A stretch of DNA of 32,403 bases from a virus. The position numbers were made by a program, and so were the translations under genes. The stretch lies in IMG/VR virus record IMGVR_UViG_3300004151_000025, positions 1 through 32,403 of that record; one strand, written 5' to 3'. Every line of letters begins with the position of its first letter. Position 1 is the first letter of the stretch. Shown here piece after piece: positions 6,089 through 15,938 of this stretch. The notes under the pieces are model-generated. The model did not search any database, had not been told where the DNA came from, and saw only the letters and a program-made list of their open reading frames with translations.

Positions 6089-9000
6089 TTATGGCAGCAC
6101 ATAATATGGTGGAACGAAGCAAATCTGTAAATCCTGCCCTATTGCAGAAGTAGAAGATGTATTTATATTTAGTAGAGAAGTTCCTGCAGAGTTGCAGAAA
6201 TTTATACCTGTTCCGCTAAAAACTAAATAACTGCAATGATATATGCCGAATCTACCCATACACCCAGTTTCATGATTACCAGCTTCAACACCGCTATATG
6301 CTTGCATAATATCATATACAGTTTCACCTGCCACAGTTGAATCAAACTGAAGATATATAACACGGTTGTTTAGATTTATTTGAATATCTCCGGCCTCAGA
6401 ATACAACCGAGCATTCGCACCAATAGCTATGCACTCCTCAACTGTATTTGAGGTAGATGTTGGGGTATATAAGCTAACAACACTTGTAGACCCTCCTATA
6501 ATGGTATTACTACCTCCACCAGTAAGATAAGTTCCGCTGCCGTTTCCTATTATAGTATTATTAGAAGGACTTCCAGTTAAATAGGAACCTGCGTTGCTCC
6601 CAATGCACACATTCCATGGGCCAGTGGTTAGCAACTCCCCTGCACCGATACCAAATAAGGTATTGTAATACCCAGATGTTAGAGATTTTCCAGCATAAGC
6701 CCCATATAGACTATTATAATATCCTGAAGTTAAGGCATATCCAGCTTGATAGCCTGAAGCAGTGGTAAAGTAAGTAGTTGCGCCACTAGCACCCTTCCCT
6801 GCTTCTGTGCCTATAAGGGTATTATAATTACTATTGCTTCCACTATTTGATATATTCTTTCCTGCATCTGTACCAACAATAACATTGCTTCGGAACAGAC
6901 TCTGTAGATTTGCTTTCAAAGACCCATCTGCACCTAAGTAAAAGCCATTCTTAGAAACATCAACTTCAGCACCTGTACTATCAAATCTATCTCCACCGTA
7001 AATACTACCACCAGTTAATATCTTAATAAACCTAGAAAATAGATTCTCGTAATAAGTAGCACCATAATCAGATACAGTTCCATAACTAATAGTGGCTATA
7101 GGACTCCACACAGTGCTCCAAACATACATCTGTACACCATACAAACCAAGTTGATTTACCCACGTTCCACTGGGGCTGCTTGCGGAGGACATAACTACTG
7201 GGTTAGTGGTTATCTTGAGGATATCGTTAATAGAAGCATTGCCTAGGTACTTGCTATCTTCGGTTCTACTCCACGAAGAAGTCCCTCTAACAAAGACACC
7301 CCTATGAGCGGTATCTGCCGTGGCTGAATATCTAGTGTACCAATCGCCAGTATTAAATGATGCGGGAGCAGCATCTAAATACATTCCAAGATACTTCGGA
7401 GTATACGTGGTTACAACAGAAGTCATAGATGTGGCGGCGGCCACCCAAGTACTGCCATCATAGTAATATTGGGTCTCGTTAGCTGTATTGTAGTAGGTAT
7501 CATTAGCTACCATACCAGAAGAAGGTGCAGAAGCCAGTTTACCAAAGTTCTTAGTGGTTAATCTGGCTGAATTTGCTAATGTAACAGCCCCCGCAGCAAC
7601 TGTGCATCTATACATCAATCCAGAGTCCAAGAATAGATCTCCGACTTTGGCACCAGCTTGAGCTAATGCAAGAGTTGCAAATACAGTACTCTTGACATCT
7701 ATAGCTTCTTGCACAGCCTCAGGTGTTCCTATAGTATGTACACTATTATAGCTTTCTGATATATTTATATTGACAGAGGCACTAACGGTTTGGCTTGTAA
7801 GGCTTTCTCTTGTAGGGTTATAAGATAGACAGGTGTATGTGTAGAGCTCTTTACTTTCGTCCCATTGCTTGTTCTGAATAAGTGCATACGTGTTTGTACC
7901 TTCACCAGATAGTACGATGCGTACCACAGATCCTCTGGTAAAATCATTCTCAGAAACTACTGTGTATTGTTTGCATCCATTCTTGTATTGCGCCGCTATA
8001 GCGAGAGCTAATGCATCTCCAATGGTTTTACTGTAGGTATAGGTAGAGGTATATGTATAGACTTCCGTAGGAGTAGTTACAAGATTCTTTATAGCAGTTC
8101 TTTCTGCCGATTTATACCAGACGGTTCCATATACATCGTTATAATACAGCAATTTAGAAGCGCCAGAAGTGTTTCTATAAAGAAGCCGACATTTCTTATT
8201 ACCAAAAGACTCTGTTATTACCGTTACACCAGTTTCAAAACGTCTATCGACATAGTGACTTTCGGTGGATATAATAGCAGTAAAATCTGAGCTATAATTC
8301 TTATAGTTATAATCCAGTTGCTGTTGTATAGCTTTATTGGTAGCATATTTGATAGCGTCATCAGTGTATTCTTGATACACGATCTGCTTGTTACCTGTAG
8401 TCTCATCTATAGCGTTTGCTTCCGGGGGATAATCTGTATTATTAAGGATAGCATAACCTTCAAACGTACCATCATCTGCATAACCACAATTGGAATCTCT
8501 ATACAGACGCATGTGGTTAGCAGAATTCATGTCATAGTAAATGACTTTAACACCATCATATTTGTTAATGGTGTGCTCTATAGATATTTCATCTATAATA
8601 TTATCTTCATTGAATTCTGGTACAGTAGCAGGAATAGGGGTATTCCATTGTATGGGAGCAACTATGTTAGCTTCGTCCAGAGACAGGGTATAGCCGTATT
8701 CATAGAGTAGTGTGTCTAATACAGATCGTATAGTAGCTTTGGCATCAGGAGGGGAAAATCTGGGTATAACAGTAGATATAGATGCTGAACTAACCATAGA
8801 GGCAGACCATCCAGCTAAGGATGCCAGCCTATGCACTATGGAGTTAGCGGTATCAGCAGGGTTCATAACAGCACAGCCTGCATATAGAACGTCCCCTACT
8901 TCTTTGTCAAAATAATCGAGATCATCCGTTGCAGATATTTTAATAAAAGTATTGTCTAGGATGCCATTGTATTCCCTAGAGGACTTAGGCGGGATATGCC

Positions 9001-9325
9001 CAGCAAACACAGGTACAGCAATAGAGGTTTCTATAAGAAGTTGTACACCAGATTCAGTTAGAATCGGCTGATCTGCTTCTGTATGGAGTACAGCACCTTC
9101 TCTGAGATCAAATATTCGTAGAGGGCAATTAACTATAGAGGACACCACTTTGGTGTAAATAGAGGCATCATAGATGAGGCTAAAAGAACAAGTGTTCTGC
9201 GCGGCATGATAAGTATCATTAAACGCAGATTCCTGTATGGAGAGGGTGTCATATTTGACAAAATCGGACACATCAATGTATCCGTTTCCATCCACGAAGT
9301 CTATATATACTTTACGTTGTCCCAT
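6089..9325 (-). CDS. Tail tip / receptor-binding protein, 1078 aa
   Basis: The start MGQRKVYIDF at 9325 has GGAG six bases upstream and is preferred over an upstream frame extension. Residues 1 to about 380 resemble a baseplate-hub/tail-tip domain (beta-rich, with FAGHIPPKSSREYNG and a segment like EDNIIDEISIEHTINKYDGV typical of hub proteins). Residues 540-760 are low-complexity, fiber-like sequence with repeated GSTW/W-type motifs. Residues 832-948 contain glycine-rich repeats of about 17-19 residues predicted to form a beta-roll, and the last 100 residues are a Cys- and aromatic-rich tip. It probably closes the tail and binds the host surface. It has its own GAGCC-box promoter at 9347-9381. 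Confidence 0.75.
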   Translation of the reverse strand: MGQRKVYIDFVDGNGYIDVSDFVKYDTLSIQESAFNDTYHAAQNTCSFSLIYDASIYTKVVSSIVNCPLRIFDLREGAVLHTEADQPILTESGVQLLIETSIAVPVFAGHIPPKSSREYNGILDNTFIKISATDDLDYFDKEVGDVLYAGCAVMNPADTANSIVHRLASLAGWSASMVSSASISTVIPRFSPPDAKATIRSVLDTLLYEYGYTLSLDEANIVAPIQWNTPIPATVPEFNEDNIIDEISIEHTINKYDGVKVIYYDMNSANHMRLYRDSNCGYADDGTFEGYAILNNTDYPPEANAIDETTGNKQIVYQEYTDDAIKYATNKAIQQQLDYNYKNYSSDFTAIISTESHYVDRRFETGVTVITESFGNKKCRLLYRNTSGASKLLYYNDVYGTVWYKSAERTAIKNLVTTPTEVYTYTSTYTYSKTIGDALALAIAAQYKNGCKQYTVVSENDFTRGSVVRIVLSGEGTNTYALIQNKQWDESKELYTYTCLSYNPTRESLTSQTVSASVNINISESYNSVHTIGTPEAVQEAIDVKSTVFATLALAQAGAKVGDLFLDSGLMYRCTVAAGAVTLANSARLTTKNFGKLASAPSSGMVANDTYYNTANETQYYYDGSTWVAAATSMTSVVTTYTPKYLGMYLDAAPASFNTGDWYTRYSATADTAHRGVFVRGTSSWSRTEDSKYLGNASINDILKITTNPVVMSSASSPSGTWVNQLGLYGVQMYVWSTVWSPIATISYGTVSDYGATYYENLFSRFIKILTGGSIYGGDRFDSTGAEVDVSKNGFYLGADGSLKANLQSLFRSNVIVGTDAGKNISNSGSNSNYNTLIGTEAGKGASGATTYFTTASGYQAGYALTSGYYNSLYGAYAGKSLTSGYYNTLFGIGAGELLTTGPWNVCIGSNAGSYLTGSPSNNTIIGNGSGTYLTGGGSNTIIGGSTSVVSLYTPTSTSNTVEECIAIGANARLYSEAGDIQINLNNRVIYLQFDSTVAGETVYDIMQAYSGVEAGNHETGCMGRFGIYHCSYLVFSGTGINFCNSAGTSLLNINTSSTSAIGQDLQICFVPPYYVLP
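6480..6830 (-). repeat. Beta-roll-type repeats inside the tail tip gene
   Basis: The encoded protein shows about five imperfect copies of N-x-[LIC]-x-G-x-x-[AS]-G-x-x-L-T-x-G, for example YNSLYGAYAGKSLTSGY and YNTLFGIGAGELLTTGP, roughly every 17-19 residues. Such glycine/alanine/asparagine repeats build left-handed beta-rolls or trimeric stalks in adhesins and phage fibers. Confidence 0.7.
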
Positions 9326-9346
9326 TTTTTTCTCCAATAGACACAC

Positions 9347-9381
9347 ACTACAAGGTTACATAGGGTGTGTCAATAAGGCTC
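9347..9381 (-). promoter_or_regulatory. GAGCC-box promoter 2
   Basis: On the minus strand: GAGCC (9381-9377), 3 bases, TTGACA (9373-9368), 15 bases, TGTAGT (9352-9347). The -10 is weaker than in the other copies. It lies between the 67-residue tail gene, whose TGA falls in the box, and the tail tip gene that starts at 9325. Confidence 0.65.
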
Positions 9382-9583
9382 ATCCAAAGTAGAGGTTACA
9401 TGCCTTTAATACGTTTTCATCAGCAATAGAACCAATATCTGTAGTTGAGTCTATGGTGTATCGATAATATGATGTAGCTATAATAGTTTCATTTTCAATA
9501 ACCCTTGTTACTTCACGAACTTGAATAACGTTAATCTCTGGTAAGTATTCGATTCTGTCTACAGTCGTTGTTTTAGTTAGCAT
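9380..9583 (-). CDS. Small tail-region protein, 67 aa
   Basis: The start MLTKTTTVDR at 9583 follows GAGGG five bases upstream. The sequence pattern VDRIEYLPEINVIQVREVTRVIENETIIATSYYRYTI is familiar from 60-70 residue proteins encoded beside tail fiber genes in many phages (a short beta-rich domain with R-x-x-x-V-I-E...YR/HR). The role of that family is not established to my knowledge. It lies between the HNH gene and the tail tip gene, overlapping the HNH stop by 11 bases, and its TGA stop is part of the next promoter's GAGCC box. Confidence 0.6.
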   Translation of the reverse strand: MLTKTTTVDRIEYLPEINVIQVREVTRVIENETIIATSYYRYTIDSTTDIGSIADENVLKACNLYFG

Positions 9584-10067
9584 GGTTTCCCTCATATATC
9601 TCACTATATCCGTATTTTGCCTCGGCTTCTCTTCTAGCAGAAATAGCATCTTCTTTGTTGTGATAATATCCCAGATCAAGTGTTTTTTTATTAACTACTA
9701 TACGTGCTCTCCATTTATTGCGAGACTCACACCACTGTACCCCTATAACACCAGATGTGTTATTTTTTTGCATAGAACGGTTTATCATGTTTATAGTGTG
9801 TGTACATATTCGTAAATTTGCTTTTCTACAATCAAGAGTATCTCTGTTTATGAGATCAATGCACATCCCAGAAGGACATTTAAGTAAATCTCTATGTAGA
9901 TATTCTCTAATAACAGTTCCGTTTACTGTTTTAATATATCTATGAAAATAAACCCTTCCTTGTGGATTGTTTGTTGCTGATCTTACTGCAACCCATTTAT
10001 GGTCACTTATAAATTCAGCGTCATCAGGGTCTATTTTCACATTATAACCAGCAATAGTGGTTTCCAT
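9573..10067 (-). CDS. HNH/AP2 homing endonuclease, probably degenerate, 164 aa
   Basis: The N-terminal part is an HNH-type endonuclease core (HRYIKTVNG, LHRDLLKCPSGMCIDLINRDTLDCRKANLRIC, residues about 42-88 in two blocks), and residues 102-151 are an AP2 DNA-binding domain (TSGVIGVQWCESRNKWRARI). In active relatives the motif reads D-H, with His as the general base, as in the other HNH protein of this window (VIDHINNNTLDNRK). Here it is D71-L72, so cleavage activity is doubtful although Asn84 remains. Such genes are selfish elements inserted between phage genes; this one separates the fiber gene from the small tail gene. The ribosome binding site GGAG precedes the ATG. Confidence 0.8.
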   Translation of the reverse strand: METTIAGYNVKIDPDDAEFISDHKWVAVRSATNNPQGRVYFHRYIKTVNGTVIREYLHRDLLKCPSGMCIDLINRDTLDCRKANLRICTHTINMINRSMQKNNTSGVIGVQWCESRNKWRARIVVNKKTLDLGYYHNKEDAISARREAEAKYGYSEIYEGNHAN

Positions 10068-10080
10068 CTAAGTACTCCTA

Positions 10081-11847
10081 TTAGGTATTGTATGTAACAG
10101 AAAATCGTATGATAGAGCTATTAGAAAGATTTGTACCATTTAATTGTGTTGCCGTTCCGGTCTCTGCGACATAGTATAAATGGATGCTTGTAGATGCAAG
10201 TTGCACAAACCCTTCTAACATGCCGGTATAGGTTGATGCTGTTATAAATAAAGTTGCTGGGGTTATATATTGTTGGGCGTTTCCATTAACAAATGGAAGT
10301 CCGTCAATTAGAACCGCGCCAGTTAGCCCGCCTTTGTTTGTGAGTACAAGGGCCCCTGTAGCACTCGCACTTCTTCCTATTTTTGTACATGTACCCGACT
10401 GCACTGAATAGGTTATTCCTGTTGTAGAACCACCTATAGATATTGACGGGGTGAATGTTGATTCCTCGTAGTCATCAAGTGTATTAGCATCAGCAGATGG
10501 TACTTGCGTTGCGGGAAATCGTAAACCATTAGAACCTAAGAATCCATATGCATCATTTACTGCAATCGCATGAGGGACGCCAGTGTTAGCTTTCTGTTGT
10601 GAGTCAACCGCGTCGTCGCCGTTGTGGTAGCGTATTCCATCAGAAAGCGACCACGTTCTATTGTCACACCCAATATCGTGAATAATTCCAGAAAAGAATG
10701 CCCCTGGTGTTGTATTGCTGTTTGCTCCAATCCTTAAACTTGTTGAACTAATTACAGGCGTCAGTGTTAATGCTGTGGTTGTTTCCGATCCGTCATTGAT
10801 CGACCAGATAACATTAGATGCTGTCATGGCTATTTTATATGTATAAATAGTACCCGCCACTATTGTCGGTATCAATGTAATTGCTTGAGAAGCCGACGCG
10901 GAGCTTATTGCAAATATCAAAGACGCCGCAGATTGTACGACTCTAACGCCTGTAAATCCAGAATTATTGCTATTGTCTAACAATCGCGCCGTCTGCGTGA
11001 TATTTGCAGTAGCAAACTTCCCGTAAATCGTCCCAGTCGTCCCTATCACTGGGTTATCAAACTGCAAATACTGCGCGCCGTTAAACGACAACCCAAGCCC
11101 GCGAGGTGCGGGCACTGGCAACACGCCGTTATTCGTCGCCCTGTTACAACACGCTTTGTCATAGACAGGTGTATCGTAGAGGCCGGAGCCGATGCAAATT
11201 GATTCTAGATACCATGTTATTGCAGTAGTCGCGGGCGAGTTTGGTATAAGTGATAGATTATCGCTTCCGGTTCTTGACCAATAAATATCAGCAATATATT
11301 TATCAGCACTAATTTTAGTAAAACGCATGGCAGTTAAAACAGTCGATCCAATAACAGTAGTTATGTTTGTAAGCTCTGTCGCTGATCGAACAACAATACG
11401 GACAAGTTTATTTTGATATGTTGCGCTTGAGATAAATGCGGTCGCTGTACTGCCCGCAGTTGACACGACTTTAAGCGACGAGTTTTCAACCGAAAGAGTT
11501 ACGCCGGATCCGCCTGTCCACCCAGTCGTTACCGTCCAGTCCTTATCATGCCAATATAAACGACCCGCCACGTTATCCGGGAATATCGGCACACCGTCGC
11601 CATTGATACGCATGACGCGGGAGAGATCGGAGAGAGGCTTTACAGAGGCTTGCGTAGCATATGGATTGGTTCCAGAAGGGGTTCCACCATATCCAGCTAA
11701 GGCACTCTTCTGAGTAGTTGAAGGAAGCCTACTACCTATGTTTCTTTTATACGTCACCCCACCAACTACAGAAGCAACCATTTCCCCTGTTGCAGGTTCC
11801 GAGAGTACTTCAGTTAGGGCACTTATCTTTACGCCATCATCTGCCAT
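10081..11847 (-). CDS. Tail fiber protein with LamG-like domain, 588 aa
   Basis: Residues 1-90 are an N-terminal attachment region (SALTEVLSEPATGEMVASVV). Residues about 245-405 form a laminin-G/concanavalin-like lectin domain (LSFNGAQYLQFDNPVIGTTG through IIHDIGCDNRTWSLSDGIR), suggesting sugar binding. The C-terminus from residue 455 has the pattern DDYEESTFTPSISIGG...KIG...GLPF found at the tips of many phage receptor-binding fibers. It probably helps determine host adsorption. The central coding region is noticeably GC-richer than its flanks, consistent with module exchange. GGAG precedes the ATG, and the gene follows the tape measure by ten bases. Confidence 0.75.
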   Translation of the reverse strand: MADDGVKISALTEVLSEPATGEMVASVVGGVTYKRNIGSRLPSTTQKSALAGYGGTPSGTNPYATQASVKPLSDLSRVMRINGDGVPIFPDNVAGRLYWHDKDWTVTTGWTGGSGVTLSVENSSLKVVSTAGSTATAFISSATYQNKLVRIVVRSATELTNITTVIGSTVLTAMRFTKISADKYIADIYWSRTGSDNLSLIPNSPATTAITWYLESICIGSGLYDTPVYDKACCNRATNNGVLPVPAPRGLGLSFNGAQYLQFDNPVIGTTGTIYGKFATANITQTARLLDNSNNSGFTGVRVVQSAASLIFAISSASASQAITLIPTIVAGTIYTYKIAMTASNVIWSINDGSETTTALTLTPVISSTSLRIGANSNTTPGAFFSGIIHDIGCDNRTWSLSDGIRYHNGDDAVDSQQKANTGVPHAIAVNDAYGFLGSNGLRFPATQVPSADANTLDDYEESTFTPSISIGGSTTGITYSVQSGTCTKIGRSASATGALVLTNKGGLTGAVLIDGLPFVNGNAQQYITPATLFITASTYTGMLEGFVQLASTSIHLYYVAETGTATQLNGTNLSNSSIIRFSVTYNT

Positions 11848-11857
11848 TTAGTTCTCC

Positions 11858-14800
11858 TTATACTGTAAGCAATCCGCGCTTACGTCTTATGTACATATTC
11901 TGGGCTATAGTATCTGCTAGGTTATCCTCAGAGGTAACAGAGCCAGACACATACACGTTCACATTTATAGCACCATTATCTGATGTTCTATTGCCACTAG
12001 ATAAACTTAGCGCACCGGAACGAATTCCATCCATGAAAGTAGCGGGGATAATACCTTCGTCTTTGTGTACTGTAGTGAGCATGTCTTGAGGTACACGCGG
12101 AGTTCCAACTGCAAAGCCTTGAGACTTTAGTGCCTCTAAGTCACGTTGTGCCTGTGTATTTACAGCTGTCCAGTTACGTAACTCTTGCTCATGTGTACCC
12201 TTGTCTGCCCACGCCCCTATATTAAATCCACCAGATTGATTTATAAGATTCTGATCGTTTATTGCTGCATTTCGGAAACGTTGCATCTGTACTTGTGAAT
12301 TTTTTACAGCATCTTCTGCTGCTTTTATTTTTGTAGCATATGCGGCTTTATCTGCATCACTCTGTATAGAAGCAGCTGTTTTTGCTGCCCCATACGCATT
12401 AAGAGCAGCTTCTACTGCCCTTTTCATAGCAGATTCTAGGTTCTCTGAATTAAGTCCTGCATCTTTGAGAAGTTTATATTGCTGCTCTTCTGTAAGACCT
12501 TCTGTATTTTCAAGGACGTCCTTGAGATCATACAGTTCCCACAACCTATTGTACATAGCTGCTGTGCTCGTGATGGCCTTATCCATAGCAGATACGAGAA
12601 CATAGTCGGTGTTTATCTTTTGAGCACTTAATCCTGTGGCTTTATTTTCGTACTCTGTGGCAGTGATCGCACCCACTTCATAGAGATCCTGTAAACTGCT
12701 AAGTTGTTTATCTACAGCATCGTTGATCTTCTTAGTTAAATAGTCTATAGTCTGATCGAGAGAACTTTTCATGTTCTCTATGAGTTTTGCAAAATCCTTC
12801 ATAGCTTCTGTAGAAGTTTCAAGAGCATCCAAGTACTCGATGTTTACTCCAGCCCATCCCAATGCAAAATTTATTGCCCCTATAACTGCATTAATAACGC
12901 CTATAATAGCATTTCCAAAAGGAACTATTACATAATCATATAACCATGTAAAAGCGTTTCCAAGCATTTGAAGAGGTGCAAGAATCAGTGCATTTGTAAT
13001 ATAAAAAAGTGCATTCGCCATTTTAATGATACCCCCTATTACAGAGAATACCTGACCTAGTACTTTTCCGAATTGATTCAACCATTGAACTACTGGTTTG
13101 AATGCATTAGACATTATTGCCCCAAAACCAGCATTCTCTTTCATACTTTCAAACACAGTTGTAATGGGATTTAAGGCGGCACCTACGTTTTCTATAGAGG
13201 ACAGTAATTGTATAAAGCTGGAGGCTACAGATGCTACTAAGCCCACTACACCACCTTGTGCAAACCCTGAGACGGCGTTACCAGCCTCAGTACCTTGTAC
13301 CGAAGCTACGGCAGTTCCTGCAAGCCCTTTAGCCATGTTCTTTGCAAACATAGCAGGGTTTGTGCTGTCTATAGCCGCTTGGAATGCATTTCCAGCCATA
13401 GCTTGAAAGTTATCAAAAATAGCACTAGATTGACCTGTAAGTTCAGAGAAACGTGCAATACCTTTCTGCTTCTTGCCTTCAGCAGTTATATCTTTCTCCA
13501 GTTTAAGAAGTTGTCTATACTCTTCTATTATTTTATTCTGTATATCATATCTTTCCTGATCTGACTCGGCAAGTAAAAGATTGTTCTTATAGGACTCTTT
13601 ACGCTTATCAAATTCGGACTGAGCACTTTCCATGGCTTTTCTGGTACTTAGATCGATATCATCCATAGAAGATAGGGTGCGCTTAGCGGCATATTCAAGA
13701 GGTGTCCACCAAGTACCAAGATTTATTTCTTTGATCTTCTTAGCTCTTCCACCTATACCCTCAAGTTCAGCACTTATCTGAACAAGCCTATCCCGTATCT
13801 TCTCATCATATGATGTATTGAATAATCCGGGTATATTTGCTCCAGATCTTAAGGCTTCTTGAAGAGCTTCATATTCGCCTGACAGAGATTCCTTTAACAT
13901 GTCTTTCGTATAGGCTTTGCCGAAGACATTCTTCTCAGCCTGCCTTGCAGATGCAAATCCAGATATGTAATCCTTTGCACCCTGCCCACCGAGAGCATTA
14001 AGATCTATATTAGAGAAGTCTTCATAAATAGTGGCAGGCATACCCGTAAGACCTGCAAGGAATTCCATCTGTTCCTGTTCCATAGTCTTGGAAACATGCT
14101 TCAACCCCTCTTGTACTTTCTTATATTCTTCAAGGGCCTGAACAGAGGATTTAGTATTAAGGTATTGTTTCCATGAGGACTCTTCAAGAGCCCCCACGTT
14201 TATAAGTATTCTAGCAGTAGTTCCTTCAGCAAGCTGGTATTCCTCAGCAACCTTTTTAACATCTTCGGCTAAGAGTACGGCTCTTGTGCCACCCATACCC
14301 TGACCGCCGCCAGCAGCCGTGGAGTATGCCTTAGCAGCATATTCTACAGCAAGTTCATTAGAGCGAACATTCGGGTTGGCAGATTCCTTGTTGCGTTCAT
14401 GCTGCTTCATCATACCGCCGATAGCCAAACCTGCGGCAGCAGTAACACCTACAAGGGCAAGTATCCACGGGTTCGCTATTATAAGAGCAGTAAGCTGTAC
14501 CATGAAGGCTTTGAGTCCTGCAGTAGCTGTAGCAAAAGCCATGGACATAGCAGATCCAAATGCAACCCCACCAGTAGAGAATGTGGCAAGAGCTGTAGCA
14601 CCCTTAATCAACCCGTCAGATATATTAAAAAGAAGTCCCGGTATGTTCATAAGCACAGACTTTGCCAACTGCAACGCTTTGAATGTAACCCACATTTTCA
14701 AGAATAGGGTGAGTGCAGGCAGTAAAGTAATAAATATCTTTAGCACTCCTGACAATGCAGAGGCTATTAAACCTATATCTTCGGATAGACCTTTTACATA

Positions 14801-15637
14801 GGATTGAAACCCAGAACTTTGAAACTGGGTTGTTAGATCCTCTACAGTATCTTTTATGACATTTGTAGTAGGCTCCATTAGCTTACCTGCAGTCTGCTCG
14901 GCTATATCGCCCAACATGGCCATCTTACCTGTCAACGTATTCATGTAAGCGTCGAGGATACCCCCAAATCTGCCACCAGCAGAGGTCATGTTCTTAAATG
15001 CTTTCTCTACTTCCTTAAATCCAATCTTACCCTGACTAGCCATCTTCTGAATCTGGTCAGAGCCAACACCCATGACCTTAGCTAATTCTTCATATATAGG
15101 AATACCACGCATACCAAACTGCATAAGATCCCTAGAGTATGCTCTACCCTGAGATCTTAGAGTTCCATATACATAGGCAATATCATCAAGTCTATTTCCC
15201 GTTGCTATAGCTACAGAACCAAGGGTCTCCATAGTGGGAACGAGTTCTTTAGCAGCAAAACCATATGCCATTAACTGCTTGGCAGAACCAGCAGTCTCTT
15301 TGAAGGTCAACGGACTATTAACAGCAAAGTTATACAAGTCCTTCATCTGCTCTTTTGCAGCAGACATAGACTTCATCATAACACCAAAACTCATGGTCTG
15401 ATTTTCTACAAACTTATTAAACTCTATACCAGAAGACATTACCTTAGCTGCTTTCTGCACAGCGACAGCAAGACTAGCATACTGTGCAATCATGCCACCA
15501 ATAGCAGAAGCCACCGATTTCTCGGAGGCTGTCATGCTACGGGTAACGTTGTCTTGGAAGCCCTTTATGGCGTTATTTCCCTGATTTACGCCCGTTACCT
15601 GAACTTCCAGTATTGCTCTTGCTTTGCTCTCGGGCAT
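11858..15637 (-). CDS. Tape measure protein, 1259 aa
   Basis: The longest gene of the tail module, immediately after the chaperone genes as in lambdoid and other siphophages. Residues 60-260 match the conserved N-terminal tape-measure domain (FGVMMKSMSAAKEQMKDLYNF, SPLTFKETAGSAKQLMAYGF, MRGIPIYEELAKVMG, GGILDAYMNTLTGKMAMLGD). Hydrophobic segments occur near residues 300-420 and 870-960, and Lys/Glu/Ala-rich helices fill the rest. It sets tail length and takes part in DNA injection. The ATG at 15637 with GAGGAG seven bases upstream is favoured over a TTG six bases earlier. The start overlaps the chaperone extension by 65 bases. No muralytic domain is apparent. Confidence 0.9.
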   Translation of the reverse strand: MPESKARAILEVQVTGVNQGNNAIKGFQDNVTRSMTASEKSVASAIGGMIAQYASLAVAVQKAAKVMSSGIEFNKFVENQTMSFGVMMKSMSAAKEQMKDLYNFAVNSPLTFKETAGSAKQLMAYGFAAKELVPTMETLGSVAIATGNRLDDIAYVYGTLRSQGRAYSRDLMQFGMRGIPIYEELAKVMGVGSDQIQKMASQGKIGFKEVEKAFKNMTSAGGRFGGILDAYMNTLTGKMAMLGDIAEQTAGKLMEPTTNVIKDTVEDLTTQFQSSGFQSYVKGLSEDIGLIASALSGVLKIFITLLPALTLFLKMWVTFKALQLAKSVLMNIPGLLFNISDGLIKGATALATFSTGGVAFGSAMSMAFATATAGLKAFMVQLTALIIANPWILALVGVTAAAGLAIGGMMKQHERNKESANPNVRSNELAVEYAAKAYSTAAGGGQGMGGTRAVLLAEDVKKVAEEYQLAEGTTARILINVGALEESSWKQYLNTKSSVQALEEYKKVQEGLKHVSKTMEQEQMEFLAGLTGMPATIYEDFSNIDLNALGGQGAKDYISGFASARQAEKNVFGKAYTKDMLKESLSGEYEALQEALRSGANIPGLFNTSYDEKIRDRLVQISAELEGIGGRAKKIKEINLGTWWTPLEYAAKRTLSSMDDIDLSTRKAMESAQSEFDKRKESYKNNLLLAESDQERYDIQNKIIEEYRQLLKLEKDITAEGKKQKGIARFSELTGQSSAIFDNFQAMAGNAFQAAIDSTNPAMFAKNMAKGLAGTAVASVQGTEAGNAVSGFAQGGVVGLVASVASSFIQLLSSIENVGAALNPITTVFESMKENAGFGAIMSNAFKPVVQWLNQFGKVLGQVFSVIGGIIKMANALFYITNALILAPLQMLGNAFTWLYDYVIVPFGNAIIGVINAVIGAINFALGWAGVNIEYLDALETSTEAMKDFAKLIENMKSSLDQTIDYLTKKINDAVDKQLSSLQDLYEVGAITATEYENKATGLSAQKINTDYVLVSAMDKAITSTAAMYNRLWELYDLKDVLENTEGLTEEQQYKLLKDAGLNSENLESAMKRAVEAALNAYGAAKTAASIQSDADKAAYATKIKAAEDAVKNSQVQMQRFRNAAINDQNLINQSGGFNIGAWADKGTHEQELRNWTAVNTQAQRDLEALKSQGFAVGTPRVPQDMLTTVHKDEGIIPATFMDGIRSGALSLSSGNRTSDNGAINVNVYVSGSVTSEDNLADTIAQNMYIRRKRGLLTV

Positions 15638-15938
15638 TATCAAGCTCCTCGTGCTCTATTGCTTTTGCTTCCAGCTCTAATGCCGTAATGCCCTCAAGTA
15701 TATCAGTAGGCTCGTTAGCCCAGCCATTTCCATTGGGCATACCCCATAATTTTGTATAATTATAAACGCCTATGATGTAGATAAATAATGGATCTGATAC
15801 GTATTTTTTAACTTCATCTCTTGTAACTATTACAGGCTCATCGTTGATCTTACAGAGAAGGATAGGTACTCCACCCTTTTCCTTCCTATAAGTGTCTTTA
15901 TGCCTCCCGGCGTGAACCAACCGGAAGGCAATTCTCAG
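15573..15938 (-). CDS. Tail assembly chaperone extension (gpT-like), made by -1 frameshift
   Basis: This frame has no convincing start and no ribosome binding site of its own. It is reached by a -1 slip at the A AAA AAC heptamer ending at 15938, giving a fusion of 138 residues of the first frame plus about 121 residues here (259 in all), just like gpGT of lambda. The extension is charged and ends in a Ser/Gly/Asn/Lys-rich tail (SKSNTGSSGNGRKSGK). In lambda-like phages the GT fusion and G bind the tape measure and recruit tail-tube subunits without entering the virion. The 3' end overlaps the tape measure start. Confidence 0.85.
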   Translation of the reverse strand: MRIAFRLVHAGRHKDTYRKEKGGVPILLCKINDEPVIVTRDEVKKYVSDPLFIYIIGVYNYTKLWGMPNGNGWANEPTDILEGITALELEAKAIEHEELDNAREQSKSNTGSSGNGRKSGK

